Shown here: positions 46,201-59,763 of the stretch, piece by piece
How the letters are laid out: the number at the start of each line of letters is the position of its first letter
Numbering within the stretch: position 1 is the first letter of the stretch
NCBI GenBank assembly: GCA_030248225.1
Contig: JASANE010003666.1
Span: forward strand, 22,307 to 86,306
Direction of reading: 5' to 3'
Source of the DNA: Trileptium ribeirensis
Lineage: Eukaryota > Nematoda > Enoplea > Enoplida > Thoracostomopsidae
DNA length: 64,000 nucleotides
Notes under the pieces: model-generated
Databases searched by the model: none
What the model was told of the DNA's origin: nothing
Seen by the model: the letters and a program-made list of their open reading frames with translations, nothing else
Position numbers and translations under genes: made by a program

Positions 46201-46843
46201 GATGGTGAATACAAACTTTTACTCTGCAGAGATATAATTAACGTAGATACAAACATCTTTCTGCAAGGCAGAATAAGCCGAGATACAAAACAATTGTCTC
46301 GGCTAAAAAATTTTTCCCAAGATACTACCACGTCTTTTCATTACCGATTTCTTCATTATCGTCAACATTGAAGGAATTCAGAAAGTTCCGAATGAAATTC
46401 GCTAAGAATGTCCGCATTGGTGTTGGCAGCCGTTCGAGAAATGGTACGCGTCCTTGACGGACATGTCACGTTTACAGTCATTGCCGTTGAAGTACATCCA
46501 TGTCAAATGAAGGAATACAAAATTTGTATTGTCGTTATGGTTGAGTTTATACGCAGCCTGACATTCTCCCATAAATTGCAAAAACCACTCTGGCACATTA
46601 GGCTGAATTTGGCGCTGCTGCCACCGGAGATAAAGAAACAATGATAGATACGGTACCGACAGTGAAACGAATATTATATTAGAACATGTATGTTCTGCAT
46701 GGCTGTTCACAAGAGCTCAATTGTTGCTGGTATAAACCCAGGCACTCTTTATCGACTGCTTTTGCATGCCTGGGGTTGAATCTTCGACCGGCTTTGCAAG
46801 GTCGTTTACCCCAGCCAAAATAAACACCATTTTATGATGATGA

Positions 46844-48930
46844 ATGACGCCGGCTGCCAGTTTTTCATCGAAAAGGTCCCAAACTCTGAGAAAAAATGAA
46901 GTGCCTTTGGATCATTTTAACGTTACACTCAAAAAAGAGTGCAGCAGTTATTTTAGAATAAAAACAAATACCAATATTGCTGCAGTGTTGTCTGTTGCAG
47001 TTAAAGCCACTAAACACAACAAAACTATAGTAAAGCAGCAGCAGCAGTATAATTATATATATATTATTGGTATATATATATTATTGGTATATATATACCA
47101 ATAATTAATAATAACGAAACCCGCAGTGGGTGACAGGAGTTGGTGTAGCACATTGATGAATTTGTGATGGATTTTATTTACACAGAAAAACCGGAACATG
47201 AGAAGCTCATAAAGCCGGGTTCCGCAGAGATTATTGCAATGCGTAAAAAGTTCATCTTAAAACCCGCCAACAAACTAAATACCGTGCTTCTGAAGGATGA
47301 GCAATAACTGGGACCGTTCTTTGCTTGTTCATGCTTTAAAGCAACGTTTGTAAAGTATAAAACGCTCGGTGGCAAATGCGTTAACCAGAATGGATCTGGC
47401 GACGTAAAAGCACATCAGAAGTGGAATAAGGCAAATTTTCAGGTGACCATCGATAAGGCTTTCGAAGCAGCCAAGCAACCACCCGATAGAGCGAGTTTGC
47501 CTCAGCAGGCAAAAAAACAGATGCGAACGTGTGGCCACACTGGTATCCAAGCACCCCATTGTGGACATTGCTTCATGATTCTGCAACACAGTATACAGAT
47601 AGATGTCAAGCATTAAAAACGGTTTCACTTAGCACGAATTACGCAAGCACCGGGATCTTGCAAAAAAAGTGCTAATCGCATTACCTTTTGCAAAAGTTTT
47701 TTCAGTGATGGCAGAAAGTGACGATTGGGAGTGTCGAGGATTTACTGGTCCGGGCGCCACAAATACTAATCTTCACGACATCAGTGCATATGACTTGTGT
47801 AATGAATGGGGTGGTACGAGTCCTCTGTTTCACTTTTAAATATTGTAGACTGAGCCCATGGTGCTGAATTCACCTTTGAGCTGCTCTGCGCCACAGTAAC
47901 TAGCCACGCCAATAAACTGTGTGCACAGACAATGAAAAAAATGTGTGCAGCTTTAGATAAGCGCTTTGAGAATCCGATAGTTGTTTCAATTGCCAAGAAA
48001 GAATCGGCTGTACTGAACATTCGGTTTTTTGTTGCCTCAAGGAGGTTTTTGAAAACAGCCGATCGCGGCCCCTTCTGTCGTTCTAGCGCAGCTAGCTTCA
48101 AAACAAAACCTCTTTAACCGCTACGATCGTTCGTGCTACTCCTCAAAAAAACACAAACCGAACATGGGTATTTTATTACAATCGTCTGCTGTCGATTTTC
48201 TAAGAGAGGACAATAACTCCGTTTCTGACAATCTTCCGTAGCTTATTGTTCTAAAATTACTGCTGAAAGTAATGCAGCTATGCAAGGCTTTCTTTGACCG
48301 AGTTTGAAGTCCTAGGGCCGACGTCGCACTTATTGTGTTTGAACTATGCGTCACTTGAAATTCAGCTATGGAAAATTAAGATATATAAGGAAGGTTCGTC
48401 AGAGTTGGCTCTTTCGAATCTGCACAGAATTAAGGGCAGCCATTGATAAGAAAATTGTTGTCATGCTAGTAACAGTTTTTACAGGTTTTTCGTCCTGCAG
48501 TAGCACTATCCAACCCTTCAACGACATTCAATAGCTACATTCTGGATTTAGTTGGTGACATGAAATCTAGGCCATACCGCAGTGTGTCCGAAGCGTTTGA
48601 AACGGATACCAACAATACGGGAGAGCTGGAAGACGATATTTTTGATCAAATGTTTGAACCTGAAGTGCCGGATAAAAAACAGGTTGGACACGACGCTGAG
48701 TTGACGAATGAGGTTACTTTTGAAGGCACGCGGCGCCCGTTCGCGTATCGTCGCATGTATTGGAATGATGTCACATACTTGCCGCTACTTAAAACAGTAT
48801 GCGAAAGTTTTAAGTGCCGGTATCTTCTGCGACTATAAAACGAATGTTCGCTGAGGCATGCAAGATTTTGTCCAAGTCGAAGAAGAGAACTCGGCTAAAA
48901 AAATTTTCAGTCCGAGATCTATATTAAGTA
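46844..48930 (+). pseudogene. hAT transposase relic
   Basis: Fragments in several plus-strand frames. The C-terminus is diagnostic: FAYRRMYWNDVTYLPLLKTV in one frame (ending by 48,838), then, after a shift, VPVSSATIKRMFAEACKILS plus KSKKRTRL at 48,815-48,897, matching the hAT dimerisation domain pattern (YPxLxxxA...vPaSSa-ERmFS-ag-ils-kRtrL). Upstream pieces at 47,920-48,060 (CAALDKRF) and 47,300-47,470 (GGKC...AHQKW, possibly a BED-type zinc finger remnant) fit the expected order but are weak. Hence cut-and-paste activity is lost. Confidence 0.72.
47080..47105. repeat. Perfect 26-bp AT palindrome within a TA-rich microsatellite
   Basis: ATTATTGGTATAT and its complement, within 47,050-47,110 where 'attattggtatatata' occurs three times. 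Confidence 0.9.
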
Positions 48931-49230
48931 TATATCTTTAAAAACACCAGCAGCTCACCAGACTCTTTGATCTATCGACCAATGAAATAAATGGTTATCT
49001 GAACGCGGAGGCCTTTGGTACTGAGGACAGTGGATAAATATACACAAACCATTAATTTAAAATGTCGAACCACAGATGTGTTGATATCTTGGTAAACGCT
49101 GGGCCGCGAGACAGGTTTAGTATCTTGAGGAAAATTTTATCTAGATGAGAAGAGATAAGCTTGTATCTTCGACATTTATGAACGCTTCAAGATCGGTTAA
49201 AATTGTAGCTCCCAACCTGCTACTAGACGA

Positions 49231-50514
49231 TTTTTGTCTCTAGCACCTCTTTTACTGTCTAGAAACCAGAGCATGAATAGTATCTAGCAGAACTAATGGG
49301 ACCCCAGCGCTATCATTGCTATCGGGCGCGGCTGCATTGGCGATGGGGATGCTGAACCGACCTTCAGGACCTTGAACAACCGACTCGTTAGTAAACGTTC
49401 ATTCACCGTGGACCATGGATAACTAAGTTTACAACGTTGCAACAGTTCTGTGAATGGAGGACCACAACAATGGTTATATACATTTATACAAAAATTGGTT
49501 CACGCTTCCAGATTTATTTTGCCAAGTCGTGGCGCTCTCCTGGTTGTTAACCCAGGATGGTGAAGATTGTGCGACGAATTTCCCAACCATGGGGTGAGAA
49601 TTCCCATGGGTATGGTGCGGATTTCAGTCCCATCCCGTCGCCATGCGAAGCCTGGTATAAGCCTCAATAAATAGCTATATCCAAAACAACGATACCTCTA
49701 ATCAAGTAGGTTAATGGATATCAATATTTGACAGCTGCAGCTTAAATAAAACCGGATCATTTATTGCAAGGACGCAAATAAATAATCCGAGATCGAGATG
49801 AACTGAACAGTACCATTTATCACAGAAGCACCACATGCTCAGAGAAAACTACAGCCAAATAATATGAACCAAATAGTCCAAATTTCAAAACTAATAATAG
49901 CAACACTTGAATTTTTTAGAAGTTATTGTGGCACTGAATGTCCACACAATATAGTGAGCAACATTTGTTTCAAAAAGCAGTTTATAGTGTATGTTTATGT
50001 AGTTTTGGTTTCATGGAAGCTTGAGTGCAGAGTCTTTTGGTTAGAACTATTCTGTGTACGTAATGAGCACAACCTGACTCTCTTTGTTTTTAGGCATGGG
50101 ACAATGTTGGACACGTTTTTTAATGCTTGTTAGGACCTACAAAGAAATTCGAGCGGTAGGAATCAGGACATAAATATACAAAAATATATAAAGAATCGTC
50201 ACTTTTCTTAAGTTTAAACGGCATTAAGTTAGCAAGCAAAACAACACTGTTCATTGCAGCCTTTTAAAGTGCAAAACAAAAATTTAAAAATACCGTCGGC
50301 ACCCAGTTTTAAAGAAATTTCCATCTAACCAATACAAATGCAAATGTTTGCTACAGCACACCAACAATAACGTAAATGTGTATACACATTAACAGTATTA
50401 TACAATGCTTGAAAGGTTATTGGCACAAAACTAAACGACCAATTCAGTTTATTTTACACTTCAGTAGAAAGTAATACGTAGGTCTTAAAAATGATGCCAA
50501 GAGCACCTAGCTTA
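49231..50514. other. No gene recognised
   Basis: An open frame at 49,864-50,133 (plus) is Cys/aromatic-rich without known motif. 'ccatggggtgagaattcccatgggtatgg' near 49,590 has local inverted words. Nothing else noted. Confidence 0.35.
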
Positions 50515-51625
50515 CTTATACTAGAACGTTGGCGACATGCCAAGTGTTCGAATTCGGAGAAATGATCAACTGTAACGTTAACATACAGTGGAACAACTCA
50601 TTAAAAATATATTCCTGATACGAAACAAAGATGTAATTCACCCAAAAATATTTATTAATCTGCTGTTCAGTAAGGCATGGATGCAGCAAAACTGATAGAT
50701 GTTTAATGTCACCTTACGAAGGTTAACTCTACCTCAGAGATGATTACGAATCGTGAACAACACATCTATGTAATCTATGTATATATATAAGAATCATAAC
50801 AAAAGCACAGTAGCACAAAAAACACGAACAGAATTTGCTACAGACCACATGACACTCATCCGTTTCGCACCACTCGCCTTGTCTCACCCATTGCTATAAC
50901 TACCTAAGAGTTGCGTCTAAATACAGTGACGATTTGAAATCAGCACCCACGAAAACCCATATAAACATATTTTGAGCCACAAATCTATTAATATACCGCT
51001 AGAAGTGGTAATGTCACGGATGACTATATATGGCGTTGGGCCCAACTTTGGCCTCAAATACCAAATGACCCAGGGGTCCTACATCAAATCTGTGGACACC
51101 TTACAGGTAATCCTTAGTAGCTCAATCCAAACACCAAATTTCGTTTGAATCGCTTGAGTGGTAACACAGCTACACCTCGACAAATTTTGCCCAAAATTTT
51201 GGAAATTTACCCATTTCCTAAGGTCCCCCATGTCCTATAGGGACCCGACCAAAACAATTTATATACCCATAAATAAGACTTCCTAGGACACATATTTCGA
51301 TATCAAAATAATTCAAATCGGCTGAAGGGTTGTCGAGTTATGAGCAAAAACGACCCATTTTAGCCATGTACCCCTGGATACCTCCCTTTGACACCATGTG
51401 GTGGGGTCGAATCGGAATAAAACCTCTAAAAAGGCACATCTAGAGTATTGTAGCTTTCATATGAACCCACACGCCCATGTCGGTTTACGTTGAGATAACG
51501 AAGTCCTGTTTACTGAGAAAAAATAAACGGACGCCCATCTTTTTCTTCATAGTGCGGTATAGTGAGAATTCTGCAAGTCCTAAGCTAGCGCTTCTGCATC
51601 TCCGAATTCAATAAAAATATTTGGA
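50515..51625 (+). repeat. Dispersed repeat family D, uninterrupted copy
   Basis: Inverted relative to 2,400-6,655 and without the LINE insertion. The empty site is at about 51,452-51,462 ('ttcatatgaacc...' beside 'gtattgtagctttc'). Some regions are well preserved and others strongly diverged. Confidence 0.85.
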
Positions 51626-53820
51626 GCTTTGGAAATGAAACCACTGTATGTACTTGCGCCAGCAAACATGGAAAAAATTAAAAACGGGGACAGTGGCTCT
51701 AAAATGCAAAGGGGGTTGTTCCGAAATATACTGCCCAAGGGGCTATTACCTTACTTCAGTACAAAAAAATAATGCTGTTTCCAAATGACCTCACCTATTT
51801 TCTAAGTTTATTCCTTGTCGAGTTGCTGGAATCGTATTTTATTGAAAATTAATATAACGCACCAAGTAGCAAGATGTTAAATTTTGTTATTGATACAACA
51901 AATTTCATATTACTGTTTTGATTTCAATTGGTAAGCTGGCGCTTACTAATAATGTAGAATTCAGAAAAATATATAAATATCAGTGAAGTTGATTTTATGT
52001 GGACACGCCTGGGTTATTGCTTTGCCAACTCAATTCTCGGTATCATAGACTATGTCTACGAATACATCACGTTTTTCTCATGTGCGCGTTCATGATTTTC
52101 TATGCAGTGCTATAGAGAAGTTACATATTTATACTTTTTTATGGAATCCATAGCACCTAAATTCGCCGACTGCGATCATCTGTAACACAACCATATATCG
52201 CGTTTCTGGATCACCAATTTTTAATACACAAACCGTGTGCACAGCTGATCCGATTGAGGACGTGGTTTGATGATCGTGCAAAAACATGCAAATCCGAAAA
52301 TCTATAAAAACAAGCTGCGTTCGTGCATCGAGAGAGCCCTATTTGTACCTGATTCGGTTCCTGACCTTGAAACAACGTTGGTGTAACTACCTGAACTTAG
52401 CTAAACAATTAGTAAAATAATCGACGAAGGCAAATATTATATTTCTGAGTATGAAAGCTGACTGATAGACACTGTAGCAATAGTTACATCGAAAATAAAG
52501 CTCAAAATCAGATATACAAAGTTCAATACAGTCATACTAACAATAACCACGGTAATAATAATCTTTAGTGTAATACATTGTGATTATCGCGTATATATTC
52601 AACGGTTTCTGAGCAGCCGTTATCTGTGCCTCTTTCAAAATGTGGTGTCTACATATTTCAGTTTGGCTTTCGATAGATAGTTGGTGCGCACATTTAATGA
52701 AGTATAAACTGGTTCTCGAAACTAAGTGTACTCGGAAAAATAGATTATGATTACATCGAGTTTGAAGGTTAGATTAGTCAAAGTCGGATCACTACTAACA
52801 GCAACTACATATAACTTCGGAACGTATTGGAGGGCTAATAATTTATTGTACGGACGCATAACACAGTTAATAGCATATTTTGGATTAAAGTTATCCCGAT
52901 TTTGGTATTATTACCTACGATGTGTTATAGTTGTTGTCGGTCTATTTCTTTCTGTGATCAGAAACTGATACAGCTTCGGTAGACCAAGAACCAATAAATT
53001 AATATGATAAAATTAGTGGTTTATTGTCAATGATAAGGTAGTTCATGACGAAAATCACATAACCATCATTTCAAATTTTTAGACTCACGTCGCTTTTCAG
53101 AGCACATCTTTCTTACACAACATTGAAAACCCACTAGTGCGAGCGACGCATTTTAGTACACATTTCATCGCGGCAACGTTGTTTAGCGCTCATTCATAAG
53201 CAGCAAATTTTTTTCTATGGCATATAATATACGGTTAGTACAGTATTGCTTCCCATTACATATCTATAGAAAAATTTTTGCCCACATATATACAAATTCA
53301 ACAATAATTACTAAACAGCAGCGGTAAGAATGTCTTCCAATGCCTCAATCAGCTAGTGATCAACGTGTAGATCATGCTGAAACAATACATAAAATTGATA
53401 CCACTAAAGTAATTTAAAGTACGGTTACTCATTAAGCCCCATATGTTCTCTTACAGGAATATTTTTTATGAAAATAAATCACAGCATGGATCGATCAACA
53501 GTGAATAGATTATCGCTTCTAGCCTAAATCACGTTTCGCCTAAGATAAAAATTCGGACTGCTCTCTACGCGCTTTACCATCTCGTGCAGTAAAGGCACAC
53601 AAGGATCAGCCAAAAATGGAAACAAAGTGCCGTGTTGCGGTAGAGGTAAAGTTATCTACTGTAGCCGTCCGGTGCGAGGAATAAAAACATGAGTAAAAAA
53701 TGGGCTAATACCAAAATTTCTCAGTTATTAGTAACCATGTCTTAAACATAGGCACGAATGATAGCTTACCTTTGCATTAACGTTCAAAATAAAATTATAT
53801 ATTGAAAACATAGCTAATGA
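51626..53820. other. No gene recognised
   Basis: AT-rich. A plus-strand frame at 52,747-52,968 has hydrophobic and basic segments but no motif. Confidence 0.35.
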
Positions 53821-53856
53821 ACTAAACACCCCAAATATCTTTATACTTAATACTAC

Positions 53857-53959
53857 CTTGAAGTTTTGCTTTTACACAAAAAATAACTGTTGCTATAACG
53901 AGCACATAGTAAACAGGTGTGCTGGACGAGAACAAAGAGGCGTTGAAATCGACTATTTT
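53857..53959 (-). CDS. Possible small membrane-protein exon
   Basis: On the minus strand an acceptor (cagttttaattcag) and a donor-like CAAG|GTAGTA bracket a 103-nt open block: KIVDFNASLFSSSTPVYYVL, then VIATVIFCVKAKLQ, with one plausible transmembrane helix (YYVLVIATVIFCV). Unspliced, the frame runs 53,822-54,037 and contains an internal ATG giving MGSGVTVLIQ before KIVDF. It lies downstream of the cornichon exons on the same strand but does not resemble the cornichon C-terminus. Unidentified, low certainty. Confidence 0.25.
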
Positions 53960-54037
53960 CTGAATTAAAACTGTAACACCGCTGCCCATTTTTCTCCATT
54001 TACGTGTGTGTAATTTTTTTATTAGTTGACATGGCAA

Positions 54038-54879
54038 ATCACCCCGTTCCGGCGGGTTTCAGCACCCTTGGTGAACCGCAGTTGCACATGGACAAGCCCA
54101 AGTCACTCCGCCCCACTTTTCAAACAATTTTGAAATGTCTGGGACCTATTGAAAGCAACAAGTCAAATCCGTTAATTGCTGATATACTTTATACATAACC
54201 CACATAGATTAGTCAATTTTACGGATGTAAACTTTTTGCGTACAGAGGACAAAAATTTTATAGTTTTAGCTACATTTTTCTATACCGAAATCAATATTTC
54301 GTAACAAGGATTCGTATGCAACAATATAAGCCATACTATGATGTCTTTAACGCTGTACTATAACGTTTTCCAACTTATCCTCTTACGAGCATTTTAGGCG
54401 ATATCCTCATGCGTCTACTGCATATCTCACATGAGATTGTTTATGACGTTCTGGTACCAAAACGAGGTCCACATAGATTGGAGCAAGCATAACAAAAATT
54501 GCTTATATTTATTGCTATACGCGCTATAAACTCGAAGGTAGCTTTGTAATCTGTCTGGTAGTATACACACCAAATAATTTTGTGTACAGATCATATCCGA
54601 TGCTGAATCTTAGGGCTAGGCCGAAAAATGACTATACCGTCGTCGTACACCTATGCCGAATAAACCCTTGCTTAAACTAAATATGTTGTGCAGTTATTTT
54701 CAATGACATACAATTACAATGTCCTCTCCACGGGATAGAAATAATACCTGTGCGCCTTAGCGCCAAGCTTATCAAAACAACTACTTTACCCGTGTATAAC
54801 CGAGCCACCCACATTATTTCGGTGTCTTAGAACTGAATTTTCTCGTCCTACCATGCAATGTATAAGATCTTTGCTATTG
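54038..54879. other. No gene recognised
   Basis: Anonymous sequence; nothing supported. Confidence 0.35.
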
Positions 54880-55560
54880 CATAATGTATTGTTTGCCTGT
54901 TGAAAACAGCGTGTTTCTGTAGGCGGTGTTTCATTTTACTCAGGACTTTACCATTAATAGTTGAAATAAACGCAGTAATATTCATTTTTGTTATATCGCA
55001 TTTTTATAGCTTTTATGTTTAAATTTTTATAGCTTAGATTATTTTTTAATGTCACCTGAAAATGCCCTTGCATCTTTAGACCGGAGGGAGCCCCGCCCCC
55101 AGTGTTTTCAGTTCCGCTAAGGGTTTCGGCGGGTCGCTCAGGCAAATTTTCGTTTCCCTCAGATAAACGCACTGGCACCCTCAACCTTACAATAAACGAT
55201 TATAACAACACTCAACAGTACTGCTTATATTTCGGCTATTAATGACAAAATCCTAAAAAATGTGTGAGGCGTATCCTAAAAAATACGCCGTTTCGGTATG
55301 TGAACAATATACAACAAAAATGACGATATACATGTTGGAAAGGCATAAAACAGGCTAAAATGCTATTATAAAACCTCCATTTTGACTTTGGGGGCACGGG
55401 TTTCCCGCTAACTTGAAAGAAATTCCAAGGCGCATTTTCGGTTTCCAACAGCTTGGAGCAGGCGGGGCACAGCTCAAAGCTCCCAAGTAAAATTTTGTTT
55501 TTATGGAAAGTCCAGTGTGGTGCTGAGATGCCAACGTAAGCAAAACGCAAATTTATCTGG
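54880..55560 (+). repeat. Dispersed repeat family A, copy 1
   Basis: This matches 62,200-62,650 and the window end (63,660-64,000). Shared: a GC-rich 'ggcgg(g/c)tc...cc(c)agataaa' block, 'tactgcttatatttcg', 'taatgacaaaat' and 'atatacaacaaaaa'. The minus-strand frame 55,239-55,550 is not intact in the other copies. Confidence 0.75.
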
Positions 55561-56079
55561 AAGCATGATTAGGATAACATGCAGAAAACTTGGGTGGGCT
55601 CAGAAATTCGAATTCAAGCATCCTCAAAAATTTCTTGGATTTACACAATTTGATTACAAAAGCTATGTCTTGCATGTGATATCGCTATAAAGCCTGTTAT
55701 CTATAGACCGGTGCGATTAACAAAAATTGCTTTCGCAAATTTTATGTTGTGGCCTGGCTACTTTTTTAAGCCTTGTAAAATGATATCGAACAAGTGCTAC
55801 CAATACAAATTTTAAAATTAGCTATAAGAGTGGTTTTTCCACAGCAGTTAGCTGAGATAAAAATTGCAAAAATTAAATATAATCATTTTCGCAAAAACAA
55901 GAATATTTGGAGTAACCAATACCAACCAAAGATCGCGGAGGTATAGACCGAGACCCGACTACACCATCGTAAAATCCTGTAATTCTTAGCCAAGGACTTA
56001 AACTCTACATTCGTAAAAATAAGAGTAGTTCAATCTTTCTGAATTGATATAACTAGTACCTTGTGTTACCGCCAAGTTG

Positions 56080-56870
56080 GTGAATTCTGAGTGTTGAATA
56101 TGTAATTCAGACCGATGTGCTAGCTATTTGAGCACCACATTACAAGAAAGGCCACCGAATATCAGTCATGTTGCTTGAATATATGAGAAGATTATTGTGT
56201 TCAAGTATGTAAATACATAAACGATAAAATACTTTGTAAAATGATATCAAAACACCCAAGCGGTTACAGAGATATTACCATTTTCGTGTATTTTGGGCCC
56301 CTTGGGCTTATATAATCCTTTTTGATTCAACACTGCAGTGTAAATGACGACAATAGTATCCCGCTATCTGTAGTCACATAAAGGATGACCTGCCCTTCAA
56401 AACTCGAGCGGTTGTGGAGATATTACCATTTTCGTGTATTTTGGGTTTCACGGGCTCATTTTAGAACCAGTTTTGACATAAATATTACATTCTAAGAGAA
56501 CCACGTAGCAAACCACATTTAGTCTTATATAGGCTTACTTGTTCTACAAAATGAACCCAATTTCACTCAGATAACTACACCAGTTGTCTAGTTATAATAA
56601 GCAATGTTACTTTCGATCCCTTTGAAACCCGATCCGAGTCCCTTTGGCGCGATTTGTCGGGGGGAGTAGATGTTGGAATGGACTCTTGCGCTTAACGAAA
56701 GGGCACAAATAAAAATTTCAAACTTTCAAATGAGCTATCGTGCGAATCAATCTGCCCAGCCAAGGTTGATTTATGGCTGTCACGCAAAAACCAATAACGG
56801 TCATTGTCAATATTTTTCGCTCCCCTCATTCACTCAGGATTCAACAAACAAACGCTGAAAACTAGGCAAC
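56080..56870 (+). repeat. Dispersed repeat family B, copy 3
   Basis: This matches 13,990-14,660 and 62,700-63,340: 'gagtgttgaatatgtaattc', two 'ccattttcgtgtattttggg' blocks, 'gagctatcg(t/c)gcgaatcaatc' and the 'cactcaggattca' end. It sits about 500 bp after repeat A, an order repeated at 62.2-63.3 kb. Confidence 0.82.
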
Positions 56871-57265
56871 CCTCATTATTTCCGGCTACGATTATAGGAA
56901 CTGTATTTCGTCTGCAAGCATTATTCAACTAGGTTGGCATCACTATTCAGCGAGTACAATTCAAATAAAGCAAAATCAAAGAAGTATGTCTAGCAAAGAC
57001 AACAGAAATCAATGAGCCCCAACATTAATGAACTACATAAACACTTCTGCGTAAACAGCACTAAATTATGACATTTACTAGAACATAGCTATGCGAAAAT
57101 AAACCAAAATAAGCGAAAAAACGTTGAGGACATTTTACCTCCTTTGAGATTTAAAGGGGCGCAGTTTTCAAAAACCTTCATATGCTATGTGATTCTTTAT
57201 ATATGATACAAGGCAGGAAAACCGGAAATATTATAGCCCACATTTAAGAATACTCAAGAGTCACA

Positions 57266-57431
57266 TTAAAATGCGTTTAAAACTAACCTGTATAAGTAGT
57301 AGAAAAACGATACCAAATAGAACCCTAGCTTAACCCAGCCTTCGCGTTGGGCTTTAGCCAACTGATCTGCGTTCATAATTGTGGTCGGGTCGTATAGGCC
57401 CGGTCCAGACATTACCGGACGATTCATGTAC
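57266..57431 (-). CDS. cni: cornichon homologue, C-terminal exon
   Basis: Acceptor (aaaacattatag) then G completing an Arg codon, YMNRPVMSGPGLYDPTTIMN, ADQLAKAQREGWVKLGFYLV and SFFYYLY. RPVMSGPGLYDPT and KL-FYL-SFFYYLY are signatures of cornichon, the ER cargo receptor that exports TGF-alpha-type ligands and, in other members, AMPA receptors via COPII. The LGFYLVSFFYYLY part is the last membrane helix. The end is ambiguous: CAG|GTTAGT at 57,287 would splice to a last short exon I did not find (family members usually end in about seven more residues such as a (G/S)MIY motif), while reading through gives RLVLNAF and a stop at 57,266. Phase matches the exon at 59,764-59,876. Confidence 0.93.
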
Positions 57432-59763
57432 CTATAATGTTTTACGGAAATGTTGGGGTGTTTCACAAAACAACCTAGAATTAACAAAAATTTCTCCCCA
57501 CTAATAATAAAAATTTTCTTTCATTTACTCAAAGCTATAAAATCGTTTAAGTAGTGATGCAATTGCATCGGTCCGGACGCCCAGTTGATTTCAAATGGAT
57601 CGGACCGGTCCGATTTTATAAAAATCTAAATTAATGTGAACTTGTTACACTTATATAGTTTTTAAATTATTTTCATGGAACACGTTTCTTTTCATCACAC
57701 ACTTAAAATCAAAATGAACAAAAACTTCAGACTGTAGTCGCCCTGCGTTTACAAGGAAATTGAAACGCCACTGCCGGCAAGCACAAAAACATCTGTTACG
57801 CTTGCCAGTGAATAAATTTGACAGACATGCGTGCAGCTGAGGAAATATAAATTTTGGATAACAATATTTAGGCACATATGGCGGAATAACATCATGAAAT
57901 CTAGTCACCATCTGTGTACTAGTCTGATGACAATAAAAAATGTACAATCATTATACACGTTGCATTAAATAATTTACTTACGTTTTCACAATACTCCACG
58001 TGAAAACCTATAATGTCTGACACAAATGAAGAGTAATCAACCTTTCATTCGAGTCACTATCGAGTTTAAAGTTGTTAAATTTTCGTTTACATTTGATTTT
58101 TGGCTGAGGTTGGTGGCACCGCTGGCCAAAAAGGGTCCCTTTTAACCGGTCTATTCTGGAAGACCCACAACGGGTACACCGCAACATAGTTAATCTGGAC
58201 AGGGACTGTCCGGATCGGTCCACGCCAGACAAATCCAATAGACATAGACCTGTATCACTAGTAGTACGTAATAATTGGACCTTAAATGCGAATATGCTAA
58301 ATTTGGGCAAGCCCTATTAGCAAAGAGATTTAGCAAAGTTGAAATTTCTAGAGAATGTCGACCGTAGATGTTACACTACGACAACATTTAACTCCGTTAG
58401 AGGTACGTAGTTCGTGTTTGCTACATCAATTAATTTTCTGTCTGTTTATTATTTGTTAATATATTATTAAAGTCAGAACAACATTCAAAATCAATTACAG
58501 CAAGTACTGACGACCACGAACCGGTACAGACCGTTGAATTTTGTCCCGTCCATAGTGAGTTTTAACCATTCCTAGTGTTGTCTCAACTGACTAAGGCGTG
58601 AATAAACTTAAAGTGGTCCCACCAACCATCCTTTCTTGTAATAACTGATGTCGAGTCGCAATCACTTGTTCCCAAAAACGTGCTTAATTTGATTTGGTTC
58701 TTCACTAACCGAAAATTAATAAATCAAATCCAAGTGCTAGAAATTGTACCTCGCGCTTGATCAGTTTTGACGATTTTCCATTTTGCATGAAATTCTGTTC
58801 TCTAGCAAGTTTGCATAAGATTATTTAGTGTTCGCGATTAAATTTAATGCAATAGAGAAGTCACAAGCACATCAATCCTATAGTTAAACTCTTAGTCTTG
58901 GCGAACAAAACACGGTTTATTGGAATTCCACAAGTAATCGTCGTTCTCAAAAATTTCGGTAATTTTATTCGAATTTCCTAGAACGCTAAATAGTCAGCTT
59001 TCATTCGCAGAGCGCAGTGTTCGAAAAGTTTTACGCCGGATTTGAAATGTACAAAAAGCCTTCCTTAAAAATTTTTACGCGAAGTTACAAAATAGGATGT
59101 TTGGTGGAGTCATATTAAGTTTGCTCGCGTATAACTCATATAATTTTTTCCAAAAATTACAACATTATATAAATAAGTGTTTTACTGAGTACCTATGATC
59201 CAGCACTAGGAATTTAAATATATGTTCCAGAAATTTTGGTAGATTGGTGTTATGTGCACGTTTGTCTTAAAAAGCTGGTGCTTGGTTATGTGTCATTATT
59301 TCAAGTGTACTTAATGAAACCTGTTCTTTTTTAAGCTACGATGGAGTATTTCGACCCATCACATTTTTAAAAATATTTTGTGCTGTATAACCAACCATAT
59401 GGTAACCACAGCCATGGGGAAGTTTTTTCTAAAATTAAGTTTGGTGCTAGCAATTACAATGTAGTTTCTTATTATGTTTTGCGTTGCGACTGCATCTCTA
59501 TAAACATGATGAACTAAAAGCTGTACTAAAGTGAGCTCAAAATAGACTAAAACAACGACTAGACAAAAATGCTATGTCATTTACCTCAAATTAAACTGCT
59601 GACTTGATCAGTCCGGAACAAAAAGTTTTGTCAGGTTTTATCACGAACAACAATGTATATTTTAAGGATAAGGACAGAACCCCAGAAAGCAGTATACAAT
59701 AAACGATAAGCAAATACAAAAATACAATTCATTAAAAATGAAGATATGATCTGTCACACTTAC
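57432..59763 (-). other. cni: cornichon intron (about 2.3 kb) with a GGTCCGG-rich patch
   Basis: Donor GTAAGT at 59,763, acceptor at 57,432. Contains a 16-bp perfect palindrome (57,599-57,614), a related 'cggtccggac' at 57,569, and 'ctgtccggatcggtcc' at 58,207, possibly a short transposon relic. A minus-strand frame at 58,008-58,310 has no motif. Confidence 0.6.

Larger units (their letters stand above)
46205..49230 (+). mobile_element. Decayed hAT-family DNA transposon (approximate limits)
   Basis: The interior carries a hAT transposase relic ending in the hAT dimerisation domain. Inverted sequences flank it: 'gatacaaaacaattgtctc...ttttcccaagatacta' at 46,281-46,333 and its complement-like partner at 49,125-49,180 (reads aagatacaagc...ttttcctcaagatacta on the minus strand). 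The outermost termini and the 8-bp target duplication expected of hAT elements were not found, so the limits are estimates. The 3' part also repeats the 'cggctaaaaaa(a)tttt' word. Confidence 0.6.
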
